Assembly: GCF_030817275.1 (NCBI RefSeq) | Contig: NZ_JAUSZD010000002.1 | Span: 2,852,001-2,916,000, forward strand | Reading direction: 5' to 3' | Length of the DNA stretch: 64,000 nucleotides | From: Paenibacillus sp. V4I7 | GTDB lineage: Bacteria > Bacillota > Bacilli > Paenibacillales > NBRC-103111 | Shown here: positions 26,889-35,169 of the stretch, one piece after another | Layout: each line of letters starts with the position of its first letter | How positions within the stretch are numbered: position 1 is the first letter of the stretch | The notes under the pieces: generated by a model | Databases searched by the model: none | Told to the model about the DNA's origin: nothing | Seen by the model: the letters and a program-made list of their open reading frames with translations, nothing else | Translations under genes and position numbers: made by a program

Positions 26889-27167
26889 GTGGGCAAGGGC
26901 CGTAAGGTAGGAATTGGTCTTGGGATCGAAGGCAACCAACGTAACGCATTACTTATTAATGAAGAAAGTAAAATTACTGGATTAAACAATTTCGGCTTAA
27001 TGACTATGTATGGTGATTACTTATTTGATGTTGCTACAGGTTGGGTATTATTTGATATGTATGATGAATTGAAGGCAAATATATTGGAAAGATACCTTAA
27101 CTTAATTATTAATACCCTAGGTGAAGAAGTGAAAACTCTATTTTTATTCCTCTTCCGCGGTGTATAA
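26889..27167 (+). pseudogene. Aminoglycoside phosphotransferase-like C-terminal fragment
   Basis: The frame reads NQRNALLINEESKITGLNNF, GLMTMYGDYLFDVATGWVLF, DMYDELKANILERYLNL. This matches the C-lobe of APH/hygromycin-type kinases (NxLV..xxITGxxDWxxxxYGDxxxDxA). The metal-binding Asp of the DxG/DW motif is replaced (GLNNFG). The N-lobe and the catalytic HGD loop are missing, so it cannot confer resistance. The first 10 or so codons derive from the broken repeat. Confidence 0.45.
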
Positions 27168-27270
27168 TGATTCTCGAGGCATTAGCCTCGGATAAGGTCG
27201 TACTTTTTCCTTTGTTATGAAGAAGAGCAGCGAAAAGCTGTTTAAGATGTTGCGGAGTAAGGAGTTTAAC

Positions 27271-27882
27271 ATGCCTAAAAAAATTGCCCCTGCTTTTTAT
27301 TTTATTGGTAACCATCCGGTCTTGGATTTTATAAACACGAAAATTGTTGTTGATGGAAAGCCTGTAGATTTACTGGAGAATTTTTCGGATGTACTGGCCT
27401 GGTTACCCAAAGCGGATCTTCTTAGTAAAGAAGAAACAGAGGAATATGAACAACGATGGGGGAGTGGCGGACAAGGAGAACCGGTCGTGACGGCTGCCAG
27501 AGCGCTCAGAAGCAGTTTGTTGGCGATGATTCAAAAACGTAAGGAAGAGGACAAGGCTTCAGAGGAAGATATGGAGCACATCAATAGCCTTCTTACGGAT
27601 CAGGTCATTACAACTAGGCTGGTTAGAAGGGATAACCGATTTGCCAGTGAAAGACATGTTAAGATCCATAAGCCGATCGATCTTCTCATCCCCATTGCAG
27701 AGGCGGCAATCGTTTTTTTCAGTCATTACGATCTTCATCTCGTAAAGAAGTGCGAGAATCCGGATTGTGTGCTTCACTTTTATGACAACAGCAAAAACAA
27801 CACCCGCCGATGGTGCAGCCAAAAAACGTGCGGCAACCGAATGAAGGTGGCGGCTTTCTTGGAAAGGCGTCGAAATCAATAA
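27271..27882 (+). CDS. CGNR zinc-finger/ABATE domain putative transcriptional regulator
   Basis: A 203-residue protein. The N-terminal ABATE-like domain contains FIGNHPVLDFINTKIVVDGK. The C-terminal CGNR finger has Cys161, Cys166, Cys182 and Cys187 (CENPDC...WCSQKTCGNR). ATG 27271 follows AAGGAG; the in-frame ATG 54 bases upstream lies in a less likely context. A promoter with direct repeats lies between it and the next gene, so it may regulate the 28024-29333 pair. Confidence 0.8.
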   Translation: MPKKIAPAFYFIGNHPVLDFINTKIVVDGKPVDLLENFSDVLAWLPKADLLSKEETEEYEQRWGSGGQGEPVVTAARALRSSLLAMIQKRKEEDKASEEDMEHINSLLTDQVITTRLVRRDNRFASERHVKIHKPIDLLIPIAEAAIVFFSHYDLHLVKKCENPDCVLHFYDNSKNNTRRWCSQKTCGNRMKVAAFLERRRNQ

Positions 27883-27952
27883 CGTATGAGTCTTAGATTT
27901 ATTTCTAAGGCTCATTTTTTTGCTTTATTTTTAATAATACCCAAAAATAATG

Positions 27953-28007
27953 TTTGAAGGTTAAATAAATTAATGTATAATACCCGTATGACCTTTATGA
28001 AGGTTAA
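27953..28007 (+). promoter_or_regulatory. Promoter with paired operator-like repeats before the oxidase-like gene
   Basis: TTTGAA (27953-27958) and TATAAT (27976-27981) have exact 17-bp spacing. TGAAGGTTAAA occurs at 27955-27965, overlapping the -35, and again at 27998-28007/8, 43 bp later (four helical turns). The second copy also forms ACCTT-TATG-AAGGT (27991-28004). Confidence 0.65.
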
Positions 28008-28023
28008 AAGGAGGTGAGAAAAA

Positions 28024-28944
28024 ATGAGCGGCGTGTACCATACAGGAGAATTGACTGTACAAAAACTAGCTGGTGCGGATATCGTTGCACAACATAACGG
28101 TACGAACATAAAGCCTACTATTTTCAAAGGGGCGATGCCATTTCTAAGGACGCAATCACTCATCATAGCGTCATCCGTTGATCGGGATGGAAGAGTATGG
28201 AGTTCGTTTCTAACGGGCGAACCGGGATTTATCGACGTAAAGTCTGAGGCAGCTTTAACCATAACATCCAGCCCTGTTACGAGCGATCCCTTGGTCGGGA
28301 ATTTGTTATCGAGCCCTGAGATCGGCTTGCTGGCGATTGATTTCAACAGAAGGATTCGAATGAGGATTAACGGAAAGGGAGAATTCGATGCGGATCGACG
28401 ATTGGCAGTATCAACGGAGCAAGTGTATGCAAACTGCCCGAAGTACATACAGAAAAGATCGTTGCAGCCAAGTGGCGGTTTCCATAGAACTCAGATGTCC
28501 GCGCATCGAGGATATCATGTAAGTCCAGAACAACAAGAGTGGATTCGCAATGCGGACACGTTCTTTATTGGGAGTATCAGCTCGGAAGGGAACGCGGATG
28601 CTTCCCACCGGGGAGGAGCTCCCGGATTTGTAAAGGTTGTCGATGAAAACACGCTGCTTTTTCCAGATTATTTCGGCAACTCTATGTTTAATACCCTCGG
28701 GAATATTTATAGCAATCCGAGCACCGGTCTTTTATTTATTGATTTTGATGCCGGCCACTCCTTGCAGCTAACCGGACGATCCCAAATCATATGGGATGAG
28801 AACGAAATTTCCCGTTTCTCGGGGGCGGAACGGTTGGTTCGATTTGAGATCGATGAGGTTCTGTATACGGAAAACGGCACGCCAATCCGTTGGGATTTTA
28901 TCGAGTTTTCCTCTGCAAATCCAACGTTGCAGCGTAATAATTAA
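28024..28944 (+). CDS. Pyridoxamine 5'-phosphate oxidase-like FMN-binding split-barrel protein
   Basis: A 306-residue protein with two related split-barrel halves. The first has FLRTQSLIIASSVDRDGRVW and LLAIDFNRRIRMRINGKGEF; the second has ADTFFIGSISSEGNADASHR, GGAPGFVKVVDENTLLFPDY and TGLLFIDFDAGHSLQLTGRS. The second matches proteins that bind a flavin and act on small oxidised compounds. SD AAGGAGGTG lies 7 bases before the ATG. A DsrE-family gene follows within 20 bases, so the two are co-transcribed under the repeat-containing promoter. Confidence 0.82.
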   Translation: MSGVYHTGELTVQKLAGADIVAQHNGTNIKPTIFKGAMPFLRTQSLIIASSVDRDGRVWSSFLTGEPGFIDVKSEAALTITSSPVTSDPLVGNLLSSPEIGLLAIDFNRRIRMRINGKGEFDADRRLAVSTEQVYANCPKYIQKRSLQPSGGFHRTQMSAHRGYHVSPEQQEWIRNADTFFIGSISSEGNADASHRGGAPGFVKVVDENTLLFPDYFGNSMFNTLGNIYSNPSTGLLFIDFDAGHSLQLTGRSQIIWDENEISRFSGAERLVRFEIDEVLYTENGTPIRWDFIEFSSANPTLQRNN

Positions 28945-28964
28945 AATTTGAGGAGGAATTGAAG

Positions 28965-29333
28965 ATGGCAACAGTAAACAAGTATGTGATTATCGTTCAA
29001 GCGAATCAACAGGATGTAGGCAAAGCGGTTCATGGATTATTGTATGGACAAGAGCTGCATGATGAGGGCTTTGAAGTAGAAATCCTTTTTGACGGGGCTG
29101 GGACTGAATGGCCAAATGAACTCAGTAAGGCGGATCATCCTTTTAACGCGTTATATAAGCAAGTTATGAAGTCGGGGATCATTAAAGGCGGATGCCAAGC
29201 TTGTTCTGGATTCCACGAAATTGAAGAGGAAATCCAAGAAGCAGGGGTCTCACTGATTGGTAATGAAAAGACCGGAGGACATATTCCATTTGTTCAATAT
29301 ATAAAAGACGGATTTTTCCCCATTATTCTTTAA
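28965..29333 (+). CDS. DsrE family protein
   Basis: A 122-residue DsrE/F-like protein (YVIIVQANQQDVGKAVHGLL, EVEILFDGAGTEWPNELSKA, GGCQACSGFHE, IKDGFFPIIL). The Cys pair in GGCQACSGF sits where sulfur-relay or redox-active cysteines occur in the family. SD GAGGAGG precedes ATG 28965. It is in operon with the split-barrel gene, suggesting a joint redox or sulfur-related detoxification role; this is inference. Confidence 0.8.
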   Translation: MATVNKYVIIVQANQQDVGKAVHGLLYGQELHDEGFEVEILFDGAGTEWPNELSKADHPFNALYKQVMKSGIIKGGCQACSGFHEIEEEIQEAGVSLIGNEKTGGHIPFVQYIKDGFFPIIL

Positions 29334-29356
29334 GCACAGAATCGGGTATAAGACAT

Positions 29357-29388
29357 ATAGCAGGCCGCATCGGTGGCCTGCTTTTATA
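29357..29388 (+). terminator. Terminator after dsrE-like gene
   Basis: GCAGGCC pairs with GGCCTGC around GCATCGGT and is followed by TTTTATACT. Confidence 0.75.
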
Positions 29389-29627
29389 CTGCTTGATCCC
29401 GGAGCCGCGGACACTAACTTTCGATCAGATTCTGACACCCAAAAACATCTGTGCATAGAAGAGTGGAGATACTTTATTCGGGAATTGAATGCCGATATTA
29501 TATCCCTAGATAATGAAACTCCGTTTGATTCACGGAAGTTAATCCGCTTAAATTGCGGTTTTTTTTATTTATGAGATAAAGCCATGTTAAATTCACAGGA
29601 ATTCTTCTTAAATGACCAGTCGCTCAA

Positions 29628-29652
29628 CTAGCGGGCAGCTTAGTTTAATAGA
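29628..29652 (+). repeat. Dispersed repeat, right end only (M)
   Basis: ACTAGCGGGCAGCTTAGTTTAATAG matches the right-end motif. The rest of 29390-29690 shows no gene. Confidence 0.5.
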
Positions 29653-29697
29653 TATATGGTAATATTAGGATAACGGTAACTAGATGGGGGGAATTTT

Positions 29698-29757
29698 ATG
29701 AAACACCTTATTATTGGAGTTACGGGAATTTTAACGGGAATTATTTTATTTGAATGA
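29698..29757 (+). pseudogene. Stub of a small membrane protein
   Basis: ATGGGGGGAATTTT is a strong SD before ATG 29698, but the frame gives only MKHLIIGVTGILTGIILFE. This is a hydrophobic start cut off just before an IS110 end remnant (29800 onward), consistent with disruption by insertion. A genuine 19-residue hydrophobic peptide cannot be excluded. Confidence 0.3.
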
Positions 29758-29794
29758 CCTTGATTTCTGTTTCCTATAGGGCCTAAGAAATAGT

Positions 29795-29935
29795 ATTTTA
29801 TCAAAAAAGGAGCGCCTCAGTATGATGGGCTTGTCAGGGGATTTATAACCCAACACCATCAGTGAGGCGCTCTTACTATGAATTTAACAATCAGACGGAC
29901 AAAATCAACACATTGAGAAGAAGAACACAATCTTT
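29795..29935 (+). mobile_element. Left-end remnant of the same IS110 element as at 40.8 kb
   Basis: TATCAAAAAAGGAGCGCCTC followed by a hairpin and ACTATGAATTTAACAATCAG matches the 5' end of the intact element (40766 on). The outer stem GAGCGCCTC (29810-29818) with GAGGCGCTC (29864-29872) is kept, while the loop differs. The transposase frame is lost after about 20 codons. Confidence 0.75.
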
Positions 29936-30019
29936 GACTAGCTGAGGACATCTGTCCTTCCCCAAGTACCTGAATTATTATTTAATAATGGATAAGTCCA
30001 AATGAAGGAGAGAGAAAAC

Positions 30020-30190
30020 TTGAGAGGGATTGTATTTGCCTTTTTAGGCGGAGCCTGTATTACACTGCAAGGAGTAGCCAATTTCCGGATTAGTCAGGAT
30101 ATTGGCACCCGACAAGCGGCAACAATTATCCAGTTTAAATTGGAGAATATTTCTTTTAAATACAAATATCTGAGGAAGTGGTCTCTATGA
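30020..30190 (+). pseudogene. YdcZ/DUF606-type DMT transporter, N-terminal fragment
   Basis: TTG 30020 with AAGGAGAG upstream gives LRGIVFAFLGGACITLQGVA NFRISQDIGTRQAATIIQ split as the first helix and loop of a YdcZ transporter. After about 38 residues the frame turns into unrelated polar sequence. The normal length is about 140 residues. Confidence 0.55.
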
Positions 30191-30262
30191 ACTGGGTAAA
30201 TCGACGAAGATTTGAGCCGATACGCTCATTCTGACCAATCCCTGCAGTCAATCAATTGGACT

Positions 30263-30290
30263 GGTATATTAAGGGCAGGATAGTGAAAAA
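30263..30290 (+). repeat. Dispersed repeat, right end only (N)
   Basis: ATTAAGGGCAGGATAGTGAA, a diverged right end directly before the next lipoprotein gene's leader. Confidence 0.4.
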
Positions 30291-30357
30291 AGAAAATGCG
30301 AATGTAGCAACTTTCTAAAAATATTTCGTTTAATATATTCATGAGAAGGAGGTTATT

Positions 30358-30843
30358 ATGTTTATGAAACGTTATGTTTTAGTAAGTTTATTAGTCATAA
30401 TAATTACACTTGTTGGATGTCAAAGTAATATAGAGACGATACCAAATGCTAAGATGTTCAGTATTAATGTTGATGCTCCTAAAGATTTACAAGCGGATGA
30501 ACTTTTTATTGTAAAAGGTACTTTGGTTAATAATTCCGACAGTTCATGGGAAGTAGAACATGGTGCAGATATGTTCACTTATGTTGTTTATCATAATGGT
30601 GAACCTGTTCTGCAAGATGTAAAGTTACGAGTCGTTAATGACATCGGATTAATGATGTCTTTGAAGCCAGATGCGACATATAAATACGATGGAGAAGGGC
30701 ATGTTAATCCAAAAAATAACGAATTCATATTACAAGCAGGAAACTATGATGTCGTTTCAAAGGCAAAATTCAGAATTAAACATGTTGATAAATACTATGA
30801 ATTTGAAATCGAATCACAGCCTCTTAAAATCAAAGTTTCATAA
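30358..30843 (+). CDS. Predicted lipoprotein
   Basis: A 161-residue exported lipoprotein with lipobox LVGC (Cys21). The mature part is a beta-sandwich-like domain (INVDAPKDLQADELFIVKGT, LVNNSDSSWEVEHGADMFTY, SLKPDATYKYDGEG) reminiscent of BsuPI/intracellular proteinase inhibitor-type or FixG-like Ig folds. No firm family. AAGGAGG is six bases before ATG 30358. AT-rich and flanked by dispersed repeats at 30263 and 30936. Confidence 0.65.
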   Translation: MFMKRYVLVSLLVIIITLVGCQSNIETIPNAKMFSINVDAPKDLQADELFIVKGTLVNNSDSSWEVEHGADMFTYVVYHNGEPVLQDVKLRVVNDIGLMMSLKPDATYKYDGEGHVNPKNNEFILQAGNYDVVSKAKFRIKHVDKYYEFEIESQPLKIKVS

Positions 30844-30935
30844 AGCATTGTATTAAACTACCCTGAAAGTAGTCGACCAAGAATCTAATTTTCATTCATC
30901 TGTGGTGCCCTGCGAGGGGCATGGATGGCTAACGA

Positions 30936-31014
30936 GGAACGATAGTGAAGGAGCTTGTCTCGTGGCATCTCCTTTTTTTGTTCATTAAAGTAACGGGCAA
31001 CATAGCTCAATAAA
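30936..31014 (+). repeat. Dispersed hairpin repeat, copy D
   Basis: AACGATAG (30938-30945), GGAGCTTGTCTCGTGGCATC, TCCTTTTTTTGTTCATTAAAG, TAACGGGCAACATAGCTCAATAA (30991-31013). Confidence 0.85.
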
Positions 31015-31137
31015 TCCCCTTGTTATAATAACAAAATATTATAATATGGATATAAAATTGAAAATATTTTCTGCTGACGACACGTTTTAATACTGATGGA
31101 CTCATTTATACGTTGTTTAATAAGAGGAATGGTGAAA

Positions 31138-31605
31138 ATGAAGCGTATTATCGGAATAATTTCGTTATGTGCGATTATACTTAGCGGGTGTAAAGAGAAT
31201 AGCAATATTTATTCGGGTATTGAGAAAAATGACATTGAAGATATATCTAATTCGAAAAATATAGAGTTTGTTTACGAATACAAAGGGCATACCGATCATT
31301 GGGCAGCAACTTATCACGTATACAAGAGTAAAAATAATGTCGATGAACACACTTCGAGACTTGTTTTAAAGTATATTGGAAAGCAGCCAGAACCAACAGG
31401 AGAATTAAGGTATGCTTATGAAACTGAAGGTGGAGGAAGTGGAAATGGAACTTTGCCAGGTGATATGTCGGAAGCTGGAATTTATTATCTAGGTCATTCT
31501 GGAGGCAATGGCTCTATAGCAGCCCAAAATTCCTTGGTTAAGGTGCAGGTAGCTTGGAATGGAAATACAGAATCATTTGAACTAAAGCCCGAGATTAGTC
31601 GTTAA
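31138..31605 (+). CDS. Predicted lipoprotein
   Basis: A 155-residue lipoprotein with signal MKRIIGIISLCAIILSGC (Cys18). The mature region has EFVYEYKGHTDHWAATYHVY and a Gly-rich YETEGGGSGNGTLPGDM. No family is recognised. Of three in-frame ATGs, 31138 is chosen because it leaves a normal signal peptide and has AGAGG about ten bases upstream. Confidence 0.6.
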   Translation: MKRIIGIISLCAIILSGCKENSNIYSGIEKNDIEDISNSKNIEFVYEYKGHTDHWAATYHVYKSKNNVDEHTSRLVLKYIGKQPEPTGELRYAYETEGGGSGNGTLPGDMSEAGIYYLGHSGGNGSIAAQNSLVKVQVAWNGNTESFELKPEISR

Positions 31606-31640
31606 CCTTAACTGAAAAAATGGGTTCGCTTTAGGAGGAT

Positions 31641-31803
31641 TACCCTGGGAGAAGAGGGAATATTCGTATATGTTCCGCGTTATTCAGACTGTCATGCTCT
31701 CGAGACTTGCTTTTTCGGAGTTGGAATAGGTGAAGGTACGGCTTTCTCGATATCGATCGAGATGAATATTTCTAACAAACTGATGATCGATCCTCTGGAA
31801 TGA
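31641..31803 (+). other. Open coding fragment without start
   Basis: The frame reads GIFVYVPRYSDCHALETCFF then GVGIGEGTAFSISIEMN, ending near 31801. There is no RBS or start of quality. Possibly a gene tail. Confidence 0.2.
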
Positions 31804-31844
31804 CTAAATAAACGTAATAACAGAAAGTGGGGGGAAATAGATTC

Positions 31845-32888
31845 ATGATCTCTAGAAGACAGTTTGTTAAAAGATTGCTTGTAGCCGCGTTCGCATTAAC
31901 CGGTGGCGGTGCTCTGATCATGCAAACCCTAAAGGGCGGAGAGACGAACAGAGCGGTAGCCGAAGCCTCGGCGCAGAAAGCAATCCCGCAAGGATCCTTA
32001 AAACCGGAAACGGTCGGCAGTAATCGGCTATTGCTATCCTTTTTCCTTCTCAGCGATGCACATATTTCCAACGGAGTCTCTACTATGACCGATAAGCTAC
32101 ATTCGGCTTTGAAAGATATCAGTAGCTTCGAATTGCCGGTAGATACGATTGTTTTCGGAGGGGATGTCACGGACATTGGTCGGGAACAGGATTACAAGCT
32201 GCTTCGAAAAATATTGAACGACTACAAACTGCCGCCACTTTATGCAAATATGGGCAATCACGACTATTACGGCATTTGGATCAACAGTAAGGGCGAATGG
32301 TCCACCGAAACGAAGCCCAATGGGAACACTGATGCGATGGCCCGTGAACGCTTCATGAAGTTTTTCGGCTACAAGGATAAGCCTTATAAGGATGTCTGGA
32401 TCAATGATGTTCATTTAATTATGATGTCTCAGGAGACATATGTGGAGGAAAAACCGGAGGTAGGGGAGGGCGCTTGGTATTCGGATGAGCAGCTAGCCTG
32501 GCTCGAGAATATTATGAAAGCCCATGAGGACGGAAAGCCCGCCTTCGTCTTTATACATCAGCCGCTGCCGGCGCCGGATATGGACGGGAGAACGCACCAG
32601 TTGATCAGGGCGAAGGAGTTTCGAGCAATCTTGAAGCCCTATAAGAATGTTTTTGTGCTGTCCGGGCACACCCATCGTAACTTCGCGACAGAAAATCACT
32701 ATAATACACAGAACTCATTTCACTGGTTCAATAATGCCTCCGTCGGCAAAACACGCAATGCTAACAATCCGAATATAGCCCAAGGCATGTACGTTCAGAT
32801 CTACAACAACGAAGTAGTTGTTCGTGGCCGAGAATTTTCCAATCAGACCTGGATCGAATCAGCAAAATACACCGTACCTATAATCTGA
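31845..32888 (+). CDS. Exported calcineurin-like metallophosphoesterase (Tat-type signal)
   Basis: A 347-residue enzyme. The N-terminus SRRQFVKRLLVAAFAL is a twin-arginine signal. Metal sites follow in order: D71/H73 (LLSDAHIS), D107 (FGGDVTD), N138-H139 (MGNHDYYG), His in FIHQPLP, and H275/H277 (LSGHTHRNF). It is expected to hydrolyse phosphomono- or diesters outside the membrane; the substrate is unknown. ATG 31845 follows a GGGGGGAAA SD about 10 bases upstream. Confidence 0.85.
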   Translation: MISRRQFVKRLLVAAFALTGGGALIMQTLKGGETNRAVAEASAQKAIPQGSLKPETVGSNRLLLSFFLLSDAHISNGVSTMTDKLHSALKDISSFELPVDTIVFGGDVTDIGREQDYKLLRKILNDYKLPPLYANMGNHDYYGIWINSKGEWSTETKPNGNTDAMARERFMKFFGYKDKPYKDVWINDVHLIMMSQETYVEEKPEVGEGAWYSDEQLAWLENIMKAHEDGKPAFVFIHQPLPAPDMDGRTHQLIRAKEFRAILKPYKNVFVLSGHTHRNFATENHYNTQNSFHWFNNASVGKTRNANNPNIAQGMYVQIYNNEVVVRGREFSNQTWIESAKYTVPII

Positions 32889-33016
32889 CGCAAAGGAAGC
32901 TTAGTCCTATGCCTAGAAATCGTAGGGTTTAAGTTTTTTCAGTTACAGTTACCTTATATTGATGAAGAGCAAAAACAATGATAAATAGAATCTTATAATT
33001 TCCAGTCGGGTCTATT

Positions 33017-33121
33017 AAGTACGGTGTTGGACCACGATGAGAACGGGAATCTAATCCGAAAAGCTGGTGTAATGGCTATCGTGCTAACTGGGGGAGAAGT
33101 TCGAGTTGGGGACCTTGCTCA
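33017..33121 (+). pseudogene. MOSC-domain protein, C-terminal tail
   Basis: The frame reads TVLDHDENGNLIRKAGVMAI then VLTGGEVRVGDLAQ and stops at the junction with an IS110 fragment. It matches the last strand of MOSC (molybdenum cofactor sulfurase C-terminal) proteins. Everything upstream is lost. Confidence 0.5.
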
Positions 33122-33226
33122 GTGAAATTCCTATGGGTGATCAGCTTCAAAGATCTATCAAGAGTCTTGGCCCAATCTGTACGGCAGCTATTCTTTCAGG
33201 TGCCGGTGATCTTAGCCAAGAGGTGC
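33112..33226 (+). mobile_element. Internal fragment of IS110 transposase
   Basis: The frame reads LLSEIPMGDQL then IKSLGPICTAAILSGAGDLS, close to residues 285-320 of the intact transposase at 40846 (LLSEIPMANQL, IKGLGPIFIAAILSCAGDL). It is fused to the MOSC tail. Confidence 0.7.
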
Positions 33227-33437
33227 TTCCGAGCAACATCAAGACGCTGGCGGAGACAGGAACACGCTGGATTTCGGTTGGTAATGGGGAAGGCTGTTTC
33301 AGAAGTGGCTTAGCTGCTACTGAGACAGCCTTCTTTTGGCGACAACAATCGACATTTTTCCTAGCAACCTATTCTCTATCACGAGGGGAGATGGTACAAT
33401 TTAGGTATCATTTTAGATCGAAAGCAGGAATGGCATA

Positions 33438-34854
33438 ATGATGCAAACACAACACGCAGGAAAGACTCACGCCGTACAAAATCAGACGGTCACTACCAGT
33501 CCGCAGGAAGCGTACCAACAGAAGACGTCTGAACAGGACTTCCTGACAGGAAGCGCTGTTCAAAGGAAGAAAATGAGTGTTCAATCGTTGAGCCCCGCTC
33601 ATCTGATGCACCTTCAACGCACCATCGGCAACCGCTCGGTCAGCGCATTGTTCAATCAAAGCACACCGAGGACTGGCGATGCGAGTACGAACACTGACAT
33701 TCAAAGACGCGAGACCGCAGAATCCATACAACCGCAGTCGGAGAGCTCGCAGCAGACGCTCAGCAGCAAGCCGGAGAGCTCATCTTCCGTGCCTGGTATT
33801 CAGCGCAAGGTGTACATCAAACGCACACTGCTCCCCGGGTACCGCAATAAGACGAAATCCAGCCATGGAAGTGAAGGCAAAGGGCAGCGAAACGTCGATT
33901 CGATGATGAGTGACGAGAAATCGCGCTATTTTGACAGCAAAGAGGGAAATGACCCAGTACGCCGCAGGCACCACCGATAAAGTCGGCTATGTCGAGAAAA
34001 CGAATACCTGGATTCGGATTCCGAGCGAGCTGACGGTGATTGGCGAAGACCACACGGAAACAACGATTGCTGACGTCGTAAAGGCTGTAGGTACGGATAA
34101 GTTTATGTATGAGGGGTTCACCGAGCATCCGCCTGAGGCAAGCGATAATCCGGAGCTGGAGCTGGCTATGCAGAACCGAGACGCTCAAGTTACCGATAAA
34201 TTCGGCGGTGTTGGCGTCGGCCCAGAAAGTAAAAGTCACAGAAGCGAAAGCTTTTATCCTAAGATCGTAAGGGCTTTGCAAGGCGTTACCGTCAACGAAC
34301 CTTTTTACGAAGTACAAGGATCACCGACGGAAATTACCTATTTAGCCATGGCGATCCGTTTGGCGTCAAGTGCCCAAGAGGGCTCCGCTCTTTATCAGAC
34401 CTATATGGCCAACGAAGAGATGTGGAAACAAACGGCGGCAACGGCAAGTAGCGCAAGCATGTATAAGACACCGCTCGTTACCGCGATGAAACAGGCAGGC
34501 AGCAGCCAACTGTTTACGGATTTTATCAGAGATTTATCCGAATACGCATACAGCAAAATTCAACAGGAACAAGCTGCTGCGCCGGCTAAAGATAAAGATG
34601 CCTTCGCAGAGAACTGGCATGTTGCCAAAGATGATTACGATAAAGATGGCTCGGATATTATGAAAGCGGAAAAAGCCCGTGATTTCTCGATGTATCAGCA
34701 TATCAAGAAAGCCCAGAGTGACGGGTACCTGCTGTATGGACTTGGCGACATGCATTTACAGCGACTCAAGGAACTTCTGGATGCGCAAGGCATCAAGAAT
34801 GAGAATATGGACAAATTTATAAGTAAGCAGGCAACGGATCATCCGCAAACTTAA
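33438..34854 (+). pseudogene. eCIS/DUF4157-like protein with Tiki/TraB-type GExH domain, split by a frameshift
   Basis: The first frame (33438-33980, 180 residues) is polar and contains HLMHLQRTIGNRSVSALF (about residues 56-73), a motif common at the front of DUF4157/eCIS-associated proteins. The second frame (from 33910, stop 34854, about 300 usable residues) reads VIGEDHTETTIADVVKAVGT, FMYEGFTEHPPE and, near its end, YGLGDMHLQRLKELLDAQGI. The pairing GExH plus Glu plus GDxH resembles the TraB/ChaN/Tiki/EreA fold. The frames overlap at 33910-33980, and a one-base change in the purine run AAAGAGGGAAATG (about 33944-33956) would join them into a protein of about 470 residues. It may be a pseudogene, a programmed frameshift or a sequencing slip. 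No tube or sheath genes are in the window. Confidence 0.5.
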
Positions 34855-35018
34855 GCGGTTAGCCCATTTCAGACATCATCTCCACTTCGCTTGTAGCCCA
34901 AATGGGACAACACCTCATGCCGCACGGGAGACTCCTTTTTGGACGAAAGAAAGTATAACGAGATCAGAATATCTAAGAACGAAATTCTTCTGGTCGTTAA
35001 ATCGCGACAATAGTCGCT

Positions 35019-35144
35019 TATGACTCAGTGGCCCCTAAAAATCTGGGGCCAGCAGACGTTACCGTTGCCATGATCCGTGAAGACTGGCTGGAGAACGCAT
35101 CGAAGCTAAAATGGGTAGTGAATAAAAGTGGGGTAGAGCAATAA
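35019..35144 (+). pseudogene. D-2-hydroxyacid dehydrogenase-like fragment
   Basis: The frame reads SVAPKNLGPADVTVAMIRED then WLENASKLKWVVNKSGVEQ and stops. The LKWV..N.SGVE end matches the start of the substrate domain of 2-hydroxyacid dehydrogenases (LKWIQxxSAGVD). About 40 residues remain. The rest of 34855-35169 has no gene. Confidence 0.35.
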
Positions 35145-35169
35145 GAATAGCTTAATGGCGTGATTGATG

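Noticed and set aside
33106..33438. 110-residue plus-strand ORF before the eCIS-like gene
   Set aside because: Its first third is an IS110 fragment and the rest has no similarity; it ends exactly at the next start by chance.
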